From Iamia sp035575815 (GTDB lineage: Bacteria; Actinomycetota; Acidimicrobiia; Acidimicrobiales; Iamiaceae), in assembly GCF_035575815.1 (NCBI RefSeq), contig NZ_DATLXO010000147.1, positions 9,337 through 73,336 on the forward strand: a stretch of DNA of 64,000 nt. Reading direction: 5' to 3'. Every line of letters starts with the position of its first letter. Position 1 is the stretch's first letter. Below the pieces are notes generated by a model that searched no databases, was not told the origin of the DNA, and worked only from the letters and a program-made list of their open reading frames with translations. The position numbers and the translations under genes were made by a program. Of the stretch, positions 32,930 through 42,220 are shown piece after piece.

Positions 32930-33832
32930 TCAGGGGAGCCCGGCGTGGGGCACGTCGACGGTGACGGTCGCCAGCGAGGCCTCGCGGACCTCACGGCGGG
33001 CGTGTTCGAAGAAGTCGGGCGCCACGCAGGCCAGGAGGGTGTGGCCGTCGTCGCCGCCGAGCATGCAGGCGAAGACGCCCTGGCCCTCGGGCGCGGCGAT
33101 CTCCTCGACGATCTCGCCTCCTGGCGCGATGCGGATGAGCCGGGCGCCGATGGCGTCCGCGGCCCAGATGTGGCCCTCGGCGTCGAGGGTGCAGCCGTCG
33201 GGGCCGACGGTGACGGCGCCGAGGGTCTCGGCGAAGCTGCCGATGGGCGGGGTAGGAGCCATCTGGCCCCAGATCCGGCGGTCCGACAGGGACCCGTCGG
33301 CGTCGATGGTGAACGCCGTGTAGCGACAGCCCATCGTCTCGCCCACGATCAGGGTCGAGCCGTCGGGGGTGATCACCGAGCCGTTCGGGAAGGAAAGGTC
33401 CTCGGCCGCCACCGTGACCTCTCCCTCCGGCGAGACTCCGTAGATCGGCGACGGCCGGGGGTCGGCGCCGGCCATGAGGTCGAAGCCGAAGCTGCCCACG
33501 TAGGCGACGCCCGAGGCGCTCACCACCATGTCGTTGCTCGGGCCCTGCACCTGGTCGCCGAGCTCGGCGTGGACCTCGGTGCTGCCGTCGACGGCGACGC
33601 GCAGCACCTGGTTGTCCTTCATCGACACCGCCAGCAGGGTGCCGTCGGGCAGCCAGCCGAGGCCCGACGGCTGGCCCGGTACTTCGGCGATCTGGGTCTC
33701 GGTGCCGTCAGGGCTGAGGGTGAAGATGCCGTGGCGGTAGAAGTCCGACACCCACCAGCGGCCGTCGTGCCACCGGGGGCCCTCGAAGAAGCAGCCGCCG
33801 CCGGACAGGGGGGAAAGGGTGCGTTCGCTCAT
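32930..33832 (-). CDS. SMP-30/gluconolactonase family protein
   Basis: 300 aa six-bladed propeller. Family motifs: CFFEGPRWHDGRWWVSDFYR (metal Glu near 17), GQPSGLGWLPDGTLL, GPSNDMVVSASGVAYVG (metal Asn/Asp near 100), LSFPNGSVITPDGSTLIVGE and the C-terminal DAEGHIWAADAIGARLIR with the catalytic Asp. Hydrolyses sugar lactones or related esters; exact substrate unknown. ATG start. Confidence 0.9.
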   Translation of the reverse strand: MSERTLSPLSGGGCFFEGPRWHDGRWWVSDFYRHGIFTLSPDGTETQIAEVPGQPSGLGWLPDGTLLAVSMKDNQVLRVAVDGSTEVHAELGDQVQGPSNDMVVSASGVAYVGSFGFDLMAGADPRPSPIYGVSPEGEVTVAAEDLSFPNGSVITPDGSTLIVGETMGCRYTAFTIDADGSLSDRRIWGQMAPTPPIGSFAETLGAVTVGPDGCTLDAEGHIWAADAIGARLIRIAPGGEIVEEIAAPEGQGVFACMLGGDDGHTLLACVAPDFFEHARREVREASLATVTVDVPHAGLP

Positions 33833-33914
33833 GGCGGTGACCCTATGACCGGCGTCGCCCGCTCGCTGGTTGGCATCGACCGCGCCGGGGCCGGCCCGGG
33901 CTCAGCCTCGAGCC

Positions 33915-34793
33915 TCAGAAGCCTCGGAACGGTAGGGCTCGGTCGCGTTGGAGCCAGTTGTCGTCTGGGTAGGTGGCGGTGCCGTCGATGACGTGGAGCG
34001 AGTAGGCCTGGCGCGAACGCGGCGAGCGGTTGGGGCCCGACCAGTGGGGTAGCCGGCCGTGGAGGGCGACGAGAGTGCCGGCTTCGACCTCCAGCGGGAC
34101 GAGCGGCCCGCCCGGTCCGGGGGCGGGGAGGGCGGCGGCGTCGAGGTCGACGAAGCGGGTGCCGTCGGCGTCGGTGGCCCCGGCTCGTGCGAAGCGGCGC
34201 CGCAGCGGCCCCCGGTGCCCGCCGGGCCCGGTCCACAGGCAGCCGTTGTCGAGCGTGGCGTCCTCGAGGGCGACCCACAGCCCGATGACCGACAGCGGGT
34301 CGGTGAACAGGAACGTGGCGTCCTGGTGGCATCCGACCTCACCGCCGATGTGGGGCTGCTTGAAGATGTGCATCGACTGCACCAGGAGAGGCTCGGCCAC
34401 GCCCAGGCCGGCGGTGACCTCAGCCATCACCGGGGCCCGGGCGAAGCGGTCGTACGCGTCGTCGAGATCGTGTTGGGCGTGGCCGATCTTGTTGATCGAG
34501 CGCTCGAGGGGAACGGCCAGCTCGCCGTCGGGGGCGAAGGCCTCCTCCTCGAAGAAGCAGCGCACCTGGCTGCCGGAGGAGAGGAACCACTCATCGGAGG
34601 CACGGGTCTGCTCGTGGGTGGAGAACACCGACACCGGGTCGCCGGCGGCCTCCTCCACGATCTCCGCGGCGCGGGTCATGAGCTCGCGACAGGCGGCGGG
34701 CGACACGGCCCCGGGCACCACCAGGTATCCGTCGCGCTCCCAGGCGGCGATGTCGTCGGCGGTGAGGGGCGGAGGCGGCGTGGTGGTGCTCAC
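33915..34793 (-). CDS. Phytanoyl-CoA dioxygenase (PhyH) family protein
   Basis: 292 aa Fe(II)/2-oxoglutarate oxygenase. The start region ADDIAAWERDGYLVVPGAVS is typical; iron ligands are His and Asp in GGEVGCHQDATFLF (about 170-172) and the distal His in LHGRLPHWSGPNRS (about 250) with the 2-oxoglutarate Arg soon after (RSRQAYSLHV). GTG at 34793 gives the normal PhyH length. It hydroxylates a lipid or small molecule; which one is open. Confidence 0.88.
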   Translation of the reverse strand: MSTTTPPPPLTADDIAAWERDGYLVVPGAVSPAACRELMTRAAEIVEEAAGDPVSVFSTHEQTRASDEWFLSSGSQVRCFFEEEAFAPDGELAVPLERSINKIGHAQHDLDDAYDRFARAPVMAEVTAGLGVAEPLLVQSMHIFKQPHIGGEVGCHQDATFLFTDPLSVIGLWVALEDATLDNGCLWTGPGGHRGPLRRRFARAGATDADGTRFVDLDAAALPAPGPGGPLVPLEVEAGTLVALHGRLPHWSGPNRSPRSRQAYSLHVIDGTATYPDDNWLQRDRALPFRGF

Positions 34794-34976
34794 CGGCGCG
34801 AGGCTATGGCGGCGCGGCCAGGTCGTCACCCGGGCCACGGGCGAACGTCGGGCCCTGCTCCCGTCGCCTCGACGGCCGAGGGCGGGCGCCGGCGTGACAC
34901 AAGCGCGGCGCCGAGGGGGGAGCCGACCCCGGATCCGGTCGGGAACCGGGTCATCGCGCGTACCGTCGGATCCACC

Positions 34977-35849
34977 ATGTACCGCACCCGTCCCGTCCTG
35001 GCCGTGCTCGCCGTGCTGGTGGTGGTCGTGGCCGCCTGCGGCGACGACGCCCCGCCGACGGCGGTCGACACCGCCCCGCCCCCTGGCTCCGAGGGTGAGG
35101 TCGTGCCGGGCGAGGTGGAGCTGCTCGCCGAGGGCTCCGATGGCGACCCCGAGGGTGCCGGGCCGGGGCTCATCGTCGACGCGGTCGACCTGCGGGCCTT
35201 CGCCGGACGCTTCCTGGGTGGCCAGGACGGAGCCTCCGAGACCGTCGATGAGCTGGTCACCGAGCTCGACGGGGGCGACGGCGATGGTCGGCTGTTCGTC
35301 GGCGGCGTGGTGAGCAGTGGGTGCTTCGCACCCGACGGGGTCGAGCTGCGCCGCGACGGAAGGGACCTGCGCCTCGTCCCGACGGGGTTGGAGGAAGACC
35401 CCGACGTGGTCTGCGCCCGGGCCATCACCACCGTGGCCGTCGTGGCCGTGGCCCGCACGGAGGTCCCCGAGGACGTGACCGTCGACGGGGAGCCGGCGTC
35501 GGCGCCCGTCGGGCCGGGCACGGTGCACGCGGTCGAGCGCCTCGGCGGCGACGTCGAGCCGTCGGTCCTGGAGGTCGACAGCGACCGGGACCTCGAGCGG
35601 CTCCTGGCCGGCCTCGACGTCGCCCTGTCGGTCGAGGACCTCGGACTCCCTCCTGTCCCCGAGAGATCGCAGCGCCTGGCCTTCGTGGTCGGGGGCTGCG
35701 AGGCGGCGACCGCCGAGCTGGTGGTCACCGCCGGCGGCGAGGTCACCGCCGTCCTGCGTCAGGCCGACGAGGTGAACGGGCGGGTTGAGTGCGAGGCGCT
35801 CGAGCCCTACTTCGTGGTGGCCGACCTCCCAGCCGGTCTGCTCAGCTGA
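34977..35849 (+). CDS. Putative lipoprotein of unknown function
   Basis: 290 aa. Signal peptide MYRTRPVLAVLAVLVVVVAA with lipobox Cys21, then an acidic linker and a globular part with at least five Cys (SSGCFAPD, VVCARAI, GGCEAA, VECEALE), suggesting disulfides outside the cell. No domain recognised. It diverges from the PhyH gene. Confidence 0.72.
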   Translation: MYRTRPVLAVLAVLVVVVAACGDDAPPTAVDTAPPPGSEGEVVPGEVELLAEGSDGDPEGAGPGLIVDAVDLRAFAGRFLGGQDGASETVDELVTELDGGDGDGRLFVGGVVSSGCFAPDGVELRRDGRDLRLVPTGLEEDPDVVCARAITTVAVVAVARTEVPEDVTVDGEPASAPVGPGTVHAVERLGGDVEPSVLEVDSDRDLERLLAGLDVALSVEDLGLPPVPERSQRLAFVVGGCEAATAELVVTAGGEVTAVLRQADEVNGRVECEALEPYFVVADLPAGLLS

Positions 35850-35992
35850 CCGCAAGACCGGCCCGGCGGGTCGACCGGCTGACCGGCTCACCCCTTCTGG
35901 GTACTGGATTCGGCCTCCAGCGTGACTGGCGCGCCCAGAACGGAGGCGACTCGGTGGAGCGGCCGTCCGGGTGCGGGCGGCTCACCGGCAGG

Positions 35993-37267
35993 TCAGGTGA
36001 TGCGGTCGAGGACCAGGGGCCGGGGCTCGGCGGGCGTGTCGCCCACCTCGATGGCGCCCTCCAGGGCAGCGATGGCCCCCTCGACCCGGTCGGGGTCATC
36101 GACGTGCAGCTCGAGCACGACCTGGCCCGCAATCACCCGGTCGCCCGGCTTGGCCCGACAGACGATGCCGGCCGAGGCGCTGACCGGATCCTCCTTGCGG
36201 GCCCGCCCCGCGCCGAGGCGCCAGGCGGCGATGCCCACGGCCCGAGCGTCGAGGCGGCGCAGGTGGCCGGTGGCAGTTGCCGCCAGCTCGACCACGTCGG
36301 ACGCGGCCGGCAGTGGCGCCTCGGGGTCGCCGCCCTGCACCCGGACCATGGCGTCGAACACATCCATGGCCCGACCCGAGTCGAGGACCTCGGCGGGGTC
36401 CGCGTCGAGGCCGGCCAGGGCCACCATCTCGCGGGCGAGGGCGAGGGTGACCTCCCGCACGTCGGCCGGGCCGCCGCCCTGGAGCACCTCGATCGACTCG
36501 GTGACCTCCAGCGCGTTGCCGCAGGCCCGCCCGAGCGGCGTCTCCATGTCGGTGAGCAGGGCGACGGTGTCGACCCCGTGGTCGCGCCCGAGGCCGACCA
36601 TCGTCGCCGCCAACGCCCGGGCCCGGTCGACCTCGGGCAGGAACGCCCCCGATCCGACCTTGACGTCGAGCACCAGGGCTCGGGTGCCTGACGCGATCTT
36701 CTTGCTCATGATCGACGAGGCGATGAGGGGGATCGCCTCGACCGTCGCGGTGACGTCGCGGAGGGCGTAGAGGCGCCGGTCGGCGGGGGCGAGGTCGTCG
36801 CCCGCTCCGCAGATCACGCCCCCGACGTCGCGCAGGGCGGACACCATGTCGGCCGGTGAGAGCTGCGGCGACCAGCCGGCGATGGCCCCGAGCTTGTCGA
36901 GGGTGCCGCCGGTGTGTCCGAGCCCCCGGCCCGCGAGCTGGGGCACCGCCGCGCCGCAGGCGGCGACGAGCGGGACGAGGATCATCGACACCTTGTCGCC
37001 CACCCCGCCGGTGGAGTGCTTGTCGACGGTGGGTCGGCCCACCGCCGCCAGGTCGAGGGTGCTGCCCGAGTCGAGCATGACCTGGGTCCACGTCGAGAGC
37101 TCGGTGGGGGAGAGGCCCCGGAACAGAATGGCCATGCACAGCGCGGCCATCTGCTCATCGGCGACGGTGCCGGCGGTGAAGCCGCTCAGGGCGAAGTGGA
37201 TCTGTTCGTCGGTGAGGGTGCCGCCGTCGCGCTTGGTGCGCAGCACGTCGAGGATGTCGGTGGCCAC
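35993..37267 (-). CDS. deoA: Thymidine / pyrimidine-nucleoside phosphorylase
   Basis: 424 aa. Cleaves thymidine, uridine or deoxyuridine with phosphate. Signature VDKHSTGGVGDKVSMILVPL at about residue 80 (phosphate-binding), GRGLGHTGGTLDKLGAIAGW at about 112, SSIMSKKIASGTRALVLDVK at about 182 (catalytic Lys pair). Last gene of a nucleoside operon; its GTG start is 3 nt behind the cdd stop. Fits salvage of imported nucleosides. Confidence 0.94.
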   Translation of the reverse strand: MATDILDVLRTKRDGGTLTDEQIHFALSGFTAGTVADEQMAALCMAILFRGLSPTELSTWTQVMLDSGSTLDLAAVGRPTVDKHSTGGVGDKVSMILVPLVAACGAAVPQLAGRGLGHTGGTLDKLGAIAGWSPQLSPADMVSALRDVGGVICGAGDDLAPADRRLYALRDVTATVEAIPLIASSIMSKKIASGTRALVLDVKVGSGAFLPEVDRARALAATMVGLGRDHGVDTVALLTDMETPLGRACGNALEVTESIEVLQGGGPADVREVTLALAREMVALAGLDADPAEVLDSGRAMDVFDAMVRVQGGDPEAPLPAASDVVELAATATGHLRRLDARAVGIAAWRLGAGRARKEDPVSASAGIVCRAKPGDRVIAGQVVLELHVDDPDRVEGAIAALEGAIEVGDTPAEPRPLVLDRIT

Positions 37268-37270
37268 CGC

Positions 37271-37696
37271 TCAGCCCACCGGGGGGGAGGGGTCGCGGCG
37301 GGTCACCAGGTCGTCGGGCCCGAAGGCCCCCGGCAGCAGCTCGCCGAGGGTGACGGTGGCGTCGCCGGCGTCGATCACCAGGTCGGGACGGGCGAACTCG
37401 GAGAGCACCTGGCGGCACCGGCCGCAGGGCGCCAGGTGGTCGCCGTCGCCGGCCACGACCGCAAGGGCGACGAGGCGCCCGCCACCGGTGGCCGCCAGCG
37501 CCGAGGCCACCCCGTTCTCGGCGCAGGTGGTGAGCCCGATGCTGGCGTTCTCGACGTTGCAGCCGGCGACGATCCGCCCGTCGTCGACCAGGGCGGCGGC
37601 GCCAACGCGGACCCCGGAGTACGGCGCGTAGGCGCGCTCCGCCATGGCGCGTGCCTCGGCCCGGAGCCGTTCCCACGGCACCTCGGTGTCGGCCAT
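37271..37696 (-). CDS. cdd: Cytidine deaminase
   Basis: 141 aa. Converts (deoxy)cytidine to (deoxy)uridine. Substrate motif GCNVENASIGLTTCAENG at about 45-62 with zinc Cys and catalytic Glu, and second zinc pair in PCGRCRQVLSEF. CAENG replaces the commoner CAER. One nt separates it from the upstream permease stop, so the operon is tightly coupled. Confidence 0.94.
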   Translation of the reverse strand: MADTEVPWERLRAEARAMAERAYAPYSGVRVGAAALVDDGRIVAGCNVENASIGLTTCAENGVASALAATGGGRLVALAVVAGDGDHLAPCGRCRQVLSEFARPDLVIDAGDATVTLGELLPGAFGPDDLVTRRDPSPPVG

Positions 37697-37697
37697 C

Positions 37698-39293
37698 TCA
37701 GCCCGACTCGCCGCGCCGGTAGCGCTGGCCGTCGGCCGCCGGCGGTCGCAGCCGTTGGGAGGCGAAGGTCAGCACCAGCAGCGTGGTCAGGTGGGGGAGG
37801 AAGACGACGATCTCGCCGGGCAGCTCGTCGACCGCGCGGAACCAGCCGTAGGACGCCACGCCGGCGACGACAGCGACCGCTGCCGGCTTCCACCGGCCGG
37901 TGACCAGCGCCCGTGCGACCATCAGGATCGAGCCCAGGGCCACGACTACGAGCAGGGCGCGGGTGGTCTCGCCGCTCTGCAGGCTGAGGGCGTCGGTGAA
38001 GCCGAAGAGCCCGGCGCCGAGGGCGAGGCCCCCCGGCCGCCAGTTGCCGAAGATCATGGCGGCCAGGCCGATGTAGCCCCGCCCGTTGGTCTGTCCGGTC
38101 TGGAACTTCTGGGCGAAGACGTAGACGAGGGTGACCCCGCCCAGGCCGGCCATGGCCCCGGAGGTGATCACCGCGACGCACTTCATGAGGTACACGTTGA
38201 CGCCGAGCGTCTCGGCCGCCACAGGGTCCTCCCCGACCGAGCGCAGGCGGAGCCCGAACTTGGTGCGCCACAGCACGAACGCGCTCACCGGGAACGCCAG
38301 CACGCCGAGGACCACGACCAAGGACAGGTCGTCGGTGAGGCCTTCGATGATGCGTCCCAGCTCGGAGATGAGGAAGCGCTCCTGCTCGTCGAGGTACGGG
38401 GCCAGCTCGATCAGGCAGAGACCGACCACGATGCCGAGAGCCCAGAGCAGCAGCGGTCGGGCCGCCGAGGCGACCACCGGTGGGAGCCCCCCGCGGCTCG
38501 GGCGGCTCGGGCGCCCCGGCCGGCCGGTGGCGGTGTCGGTGTCGGCGTCGGAGGGGTCGGCCTCGGTGGCCTCTGCGGTGGGCGCGGTGTCGCCCTCGGC
38601 CTGGACGGCTGGGTGGAAGCGCAGCACGACCACGACGAGCAGCCCCACGGTGACTGCGAGCCACACCAGCACCGAGCTGTCGGTGAGGTTGCCGGTGACG
38701 CCGCCGACGAGGTCGTTGAGACCCGGGATGCGGATCCGCCCCACGTTGCTGGGGATCGTCGGTGACTGGTTGGTGGAGTCGAACGCCTCGAGGTTGAGGA
38801 ACTGGGTAGCGCCGGCGCCCAGGATGTTGATGGCCACACCCGACACGATGTGGTCGACGCCGAAGCCGACGGTGGCGATGGCGTGGAGCAGGCCGCCGAG
38901 CGCCCCGCCGAGGACGCCGAGGGCCACCCCGGCCCACGGCCCGAACTCGATGCACCCCCAGGCGCCGACCCAGGTGCCGAGGATCATCATGCCCTCGAGG
39001 CCGATGTTGACCACGCCGGCCCGCTCGGCCCACAGCCCTCCGAGGCCGGCGAGGGCGATGGGCATCGTGAGCTGGAGCGCGGAGGACCAGGTGTTGGTCG
39101 AGGTGAGTCGGCTCTGGTCGGTCAGCTGCTCGGCGGTGGTGAGGACCAGGACGAGGAGTGAGCCGTAGACCGCGAAGCGCACCGACGAGGGCAGCCGGCT
39201 GAGCGGGTCACGCCGCGTGGCGCGCGTCGCGGGGGCCCCGGTGACGGTGGCCGCGGTGGTGTCGGGATCGATGATCGTCACGAGCTCACCCAT
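37698..39293 (-). CDS. Nucleoside ABC transporter permease (second subunit)
   Basis: 531 aa, BPD-transp-2-type permease: PIALAGLGGLWAERAGVVNI, then GLEGMMILGTWVGAW is the YufQ/NupQ motif. About 10 or more hydrophobic helices. A polar insert of about 60 residues rich in Asp, Thr, Gly and Arg/Pro (around residue 220-285) interrupts the usual array and makes the protein longer than most (about 310 aa). Partner of the permease at 39325. Confidence 0.88.
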   Translation of the reverse strand: MGELVTIIDPDTTAATVTGAPATRATRRDPLSRLPSSVRFAVYGSLLVLVLTTAEQLTDQSRLTSTNTWSSALQLTMPIALAGLGGLWAERAGVVNIGLEGMMILGTWVGAWGCIEFGPWAGVALGVLGGALGGLLHAIATVGFGVDHIVSGVAINILGAGATQFLNLEAFDSTNQSPTIPSNVGRIRIPGLNDLVGGVTGNLTDSSVLVWLAVTVGLLVVVVLRFHPAVQAEGDTAPTAEATEADPSDADTDTATGRPGRPSRPSRGGLPPVVASAARPLLLWALGIVVGLCLIELAPYLDEQERFLISELGRIIEGLTDDLSLVVVLGVLAFPVSAFVLWRTKFGLRLRSVGEDPVAAETLGVNVYLMKCVAVITSGAMAGLGGVTLVYVFAQKFQTGQTNGRGYIGLAAMIFGNWRPGGLALGAGLFGFTDALSLQSGETTRALLVVVALGSILMVARALVTGRWKPAAVAVVAGVASYGWFRAVDELPGEIVVFLPHLTTLLVLTFASQRLRPPAADGQRYRRGESG

Positions 39294-39324
39294 CGGGCAC
39301 GACGCTCGGAGCGGATCGCGAGGC

Positions 39325-40470
39325 TCATGCCGGTGCTCCCGCCGGGGCCCGGTCCGGGGCCGGCGGAGGTTCGGGGTCGATCTCCCGGGCGATGGAGGCC
39401 GCTTCTCGACGCTGTCCGATCCGCTGCACCACCTGGTAGGCCACGACCACCGAGAGGATCAAGATGCCCTGCATGATGGTGGTGATCTCCCGGGGCAGGT
39501 TGGCGCGCGACATCGGTGTGCGGGCGATGTCCATGAACGCCCACAGGAGCGCTCCCAAGGCGATGCCCACAGGGTTGTTGCGGCCGAGCAGGGCGATGGC
39601 GATGCCGGTGAAGCCCAGGCCGGCGAGGAAGCTCTCGTCGGTGTAGCGGTGAGGGGCGCTGCCGACGATGGTCGACAGGCCGACGAGACCCGCAGCCCCG
39701 CCCGAGATGGCCATGGCCATGACGGTCATGCGCTTGGCGTCCACGCCCGAGGCGCGCGCCGCGTGCGGGTTGGAACCCGACGCCCGCAGGTCGAACCCGA
39801 AGCGGCTGCGCCAGATCAGGAGCCAGTAACCGACCCCCACGACGGCGGCGATCAGGATGAAGGCGTTGAGGTGCACGCCGCCGCTCACACCGCCGGGCAC
39901 GAGGACGTCGAGGTCGGGCAACCGCCCGCCGGAGGGGATGTCCCTGGTGCGGATCGAGAAGTCGACGGTGCCCTCGGCCTTCTGCTCCTGGAACCAGCGG
40001 GTGAGCATGAACGGGGTGAGCCCGAGGGCGATGGCGTTGAGCATGATCGTCGAGATCACCTCGCTCACACCCCGGTAGGCCCGCAGCACCCCGGCGATGC
40101 CAGCCCAGGTGGCGCCGACGAGGATGGCTGCGGCCAGGATGGCGACGAGGCGCAGCGGACCGGGCAGAGGCAGGCCGGCGCCCGCGGCCGCGGCGACCAC
40201 CCCGGCGAGGCGGTACTGGCCCTCGACGCCGATGTTGAACAGGTTCATCTTGAAGCCGACGGCCACGGCCACGCCCGAGATGTAGTAGGGAGCGGCCCGG
40301 TTCAGCGTCTTGATCAGCTCCCCGCTCCGGGTGAGCTGTCCGCCGAGCAGCCGGAACACGTCGACCGGCGAGTTGCCGGTCAGGGCCAGCACCAAGGTCG
40401 AGACGCCCAACGCCAACACGATGGCCAGGAGCGGCGCCGCCAGGCCGAGCACCAGGCGATCAGATCTCAT
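39325..40470 (-). CDS. Nucleoside ABC transporter permease (first subunit)
   Basis: 381 aa YufP/NupP-type permease (FKMNLFNIGVEGQYRLAGVV, EVISTIMLNAIALGLTPFML, GFTGIAIALLGRNNPVGIAL). The ATG at 40470 lies 11 nt inside the end of the ATPase gene, as usual in this operon type. C-terminal 40 residues are cytosolic and Pro-rich. Confidence 0.9.
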   Translation of the reverse strand: MRSDRLVLGLAAPLLAIVLALGVSTLVLALTGNSPVDVFRLLGGQLTRSGELIKTLNRAAPYYISGVAVAVGFKMNLFNIGVEGQYRLAGVVAAAAGAGLPLPGPLRLVAILAAAILVGATWAGIAGVLRAYRGVSEVISTIMLNAIALGLTPFMLTRWFQEQKAEGTVDFSIRTRDIPSGGRLPDLDVLVPGGVSGGVHLNAFILIAAVVGVGYWLLIWRSRFGFDLRASGSNPHAARASGVDAKRMTVMAMAISGGAAGLVGLSTIVGSAPHRYTDESFLAGLGFTGIAIALLGRNNPVGIALGALLWAFMDIARTPMSRANLPREITTIMQGILILSVVVAYQVVQRIGQRREAASIAREIDPEPPPAPDRAPAGAPA

Positions 40471-42124
40471 CGGGACTCCTCGGAGGGATCCCGTCGGTGT
40501 GGGAGCCCTCCGTCGGCGCGGGGCCCGCGAGTGGCTCAGGACCTGCGACCTCGGGCCGGTCATCGGGATCGGTGCCGGTCATGTGGCAGCCGAGGTCGTC
40601 GATGGTGGTGGTCCCCGGGTCGAGTCGGACGACCATGCGGCCCCCGTAGAGGACGACCAGCGTGTCGGACAGGCCGATGAGCTCGTCGAGGTCCGCCGAG
40701 ATCAGCAGCACGGCGAGTCCGGCGGAGCGGGCGTGGCGAAGCTCCTCCCAGATGGCGGCCTGCGCCCCGACGTCGACCCCACGGGTCGGGTGGGCGGCCA
40801 CCAGCACCCGAGGGTCCGAGGTGAGCTCGCGGCCCATGATCAGCTTCTGCTGGTTCCCGCCGGAGAGGGCGCCGGCCCGCACGTCTGCGTTCGGGGTGCG
40901 CACGCCGTAGGCCTGAATGACCTCCTCGGTGCGACGGCGCGCCCCCGGGCGGTCGATGAAGTGGCCCTTCACGAACGGGCTGCGGGTCTGCTGGCCGAGG
41001 GCGACGTTCTCCCAGAGCGGGGCGTCGAGCAGCAGCCCGTCGCGCTGGCGGTCTTCGGGCACGCAGGCCACGCCCTGCTCGCGCCGGTGGCGGGTGGTCC
41101 ACCCGCTGATGTCGTCGTCGCCGACGTGGACCGATCCGCGCTCGAGGTCGACGAGCCCCATCACCGCGGCGATGAGCTCGCTCTGGCCGTTGCCATCCAC
41201 TCCGGCCACGCCGACGATCTCCCCGCGGCGGATGTCGAGGTCGATGTCACCGAGCGCCGGTCGGGCCCCGGCGCCGGCCACGCGAACCCCGCGGAGCGAG
41301 AGCTCGACGATGTCGGTGACGGTGGACTCACGGGTCTCGGGGGTGGGCAGCTCGTGTCCGACCATGAGGTTGGCCAGGTCGCGGGCGCTCACCTCGTCGG
41401 GCGCGACGGTCGTCACGGTGGTGCCGCCCCGGATGACGGTGATGGCATCGGCCACCGAGAGCACCTCGTCGAGCTTGTGAGAGATGAACAAGACGGTGAG
41501 CCCCTCGCGCTTGAGCTCGCGCAGGTTGCGGAAGAGCTCGTCGACCTCTTGGGGCACCAGCACGGCTGTCGGCTCGTCGAGGATCAGCACCCGGGCGCCC
41601 CGGTAGAGGACCTTCAGGATCTCGATGCGCTGGCGGTCGCCGACGCCGAGGTCCTCGACGAGGGCGTCGGGGTCGACGGCCAGGCCGTAGGTGCGGCCCA
41701 GCGCGACGATGCGGCGCCGGGCGGCGCGGGTGCCGAGCAGCACGGGGATGCTGGGCTCGGCCCCGAGCACGATGTTCTCGAGGACGGTGAGGTTGTCGGC
41801 CAGCATGAAGTGCTGGTGGACCATGCCGATGCCGGCCTTGATGGCGTCGGTGGGCCGGCGGAAGCCGACCACGGCGCCGTCGACGCTGATGGTGCCCTCG
41901 TCGGGGCGCTGCATCCCGTAGAGGATCTTCATGAGCGTCGACTTGCCGGCCCCGTTCTCGCCGACCACGGCGTGGATGGTGCCGGCATCGACGCGGAGGG
42001 TGACGTCGCGGTTGGCCACGACGCCGGGGAACCGCTTGGTGATGCCGTGCAGCTGAACGGCGGGGGCGGGGCGGTCCCCGCTCCTGACCGGCGAGGTGGC
42101 GCCGGCGACTGGCGTTGCGGCCAA
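40460..42124 (-). CDS. Nucleoside ABC transporter ATPase (two ABC domains)
   Basis: 554 aa, duplicated ABC ATPase like YufO/RbsA. First half: Walker A GENGAGKSTLMK (about 55) and LGVGDRQRIEILKVLYRGAR (signature). Second half: GVDGNGQSEL (degenerate Walker A, about 308) and GALSGGNQQKLIMGREL (signature, about 425). This asymmetry is normal in the family. The start is a rare TTG at 42124, supported by GGAGG 5 nt upstream. 96 nt separate it from the lipoprotein gene. Confidence 0.92.
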   Translation of the reverse strand: MAATPVAGATSPVRSGDRPAPAVQLHGITKRFPGVVANRDVTLRVDAGTIHAVVGENGAGKSTLMKILYGMQRPDEGTISVDGAVVGFRRPTDAIKAGIGMVHQHFMLADNLTVLENIVLGAEPSIPVLLGTRAARRRIVALGRTYGLAVDPDALVEDLGVGDRQRIEILKVLYRGARVLILDEPTAVLVPQEVDELFRNLRELKREGLTVLFISHKLDEVLSVADAITVIRGGTTVTTVAPDEVSARDLANLMVGHELPTPETRESTVTDIVELSLRGVRVAGAGARPALGDIDLDIRRGEIVGVAGVDGNGQSELIAAVMGLVDLERGSVHVGDDDISGWTTRHRREQGVACVPEDRQRDGLLLDAPLWENVALGQQTRSPFVKGHFIDRPGARRRTEEVIQAYGVRTPNADVRAGALSGGNQQKLIMGRELTSDPRVLVAAHPTRGVDVGAQAAIWEELRHARSAGLAVLLISADLDELIGLSDTLVVLYGGRMVVRLDPGTTTIDDLGCHMTGTDPDDRPEVAGPEPLAGPAPTEGSHTDGIPPRSPDEI

Positions 42125-42220
42125 CGGGTCCTCCTGGGGCGGACGGGGCCCGGGACCGAGGTCCCGTCCCCCGTCCGGCGTCGTGCGGCCCGGAGAGGCC
42201 GCGAGGTGATCAGCGGACGA

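Noticed and set aside
35321..35788. Arg/Gly-rich 155-codon ORF inside the lipoprotein gene
   Set aside because: Frame shadow; the lipoprotein frame has signal peptide and Cys pattern.
37698..39293. Frameshift or assembly error suspected in the second permease because of its extra length
   Set aside because: The frame is continuous and both flanks match the permease; the polar Asp/Pro insert looks like a cytosolic or external loop expansion.
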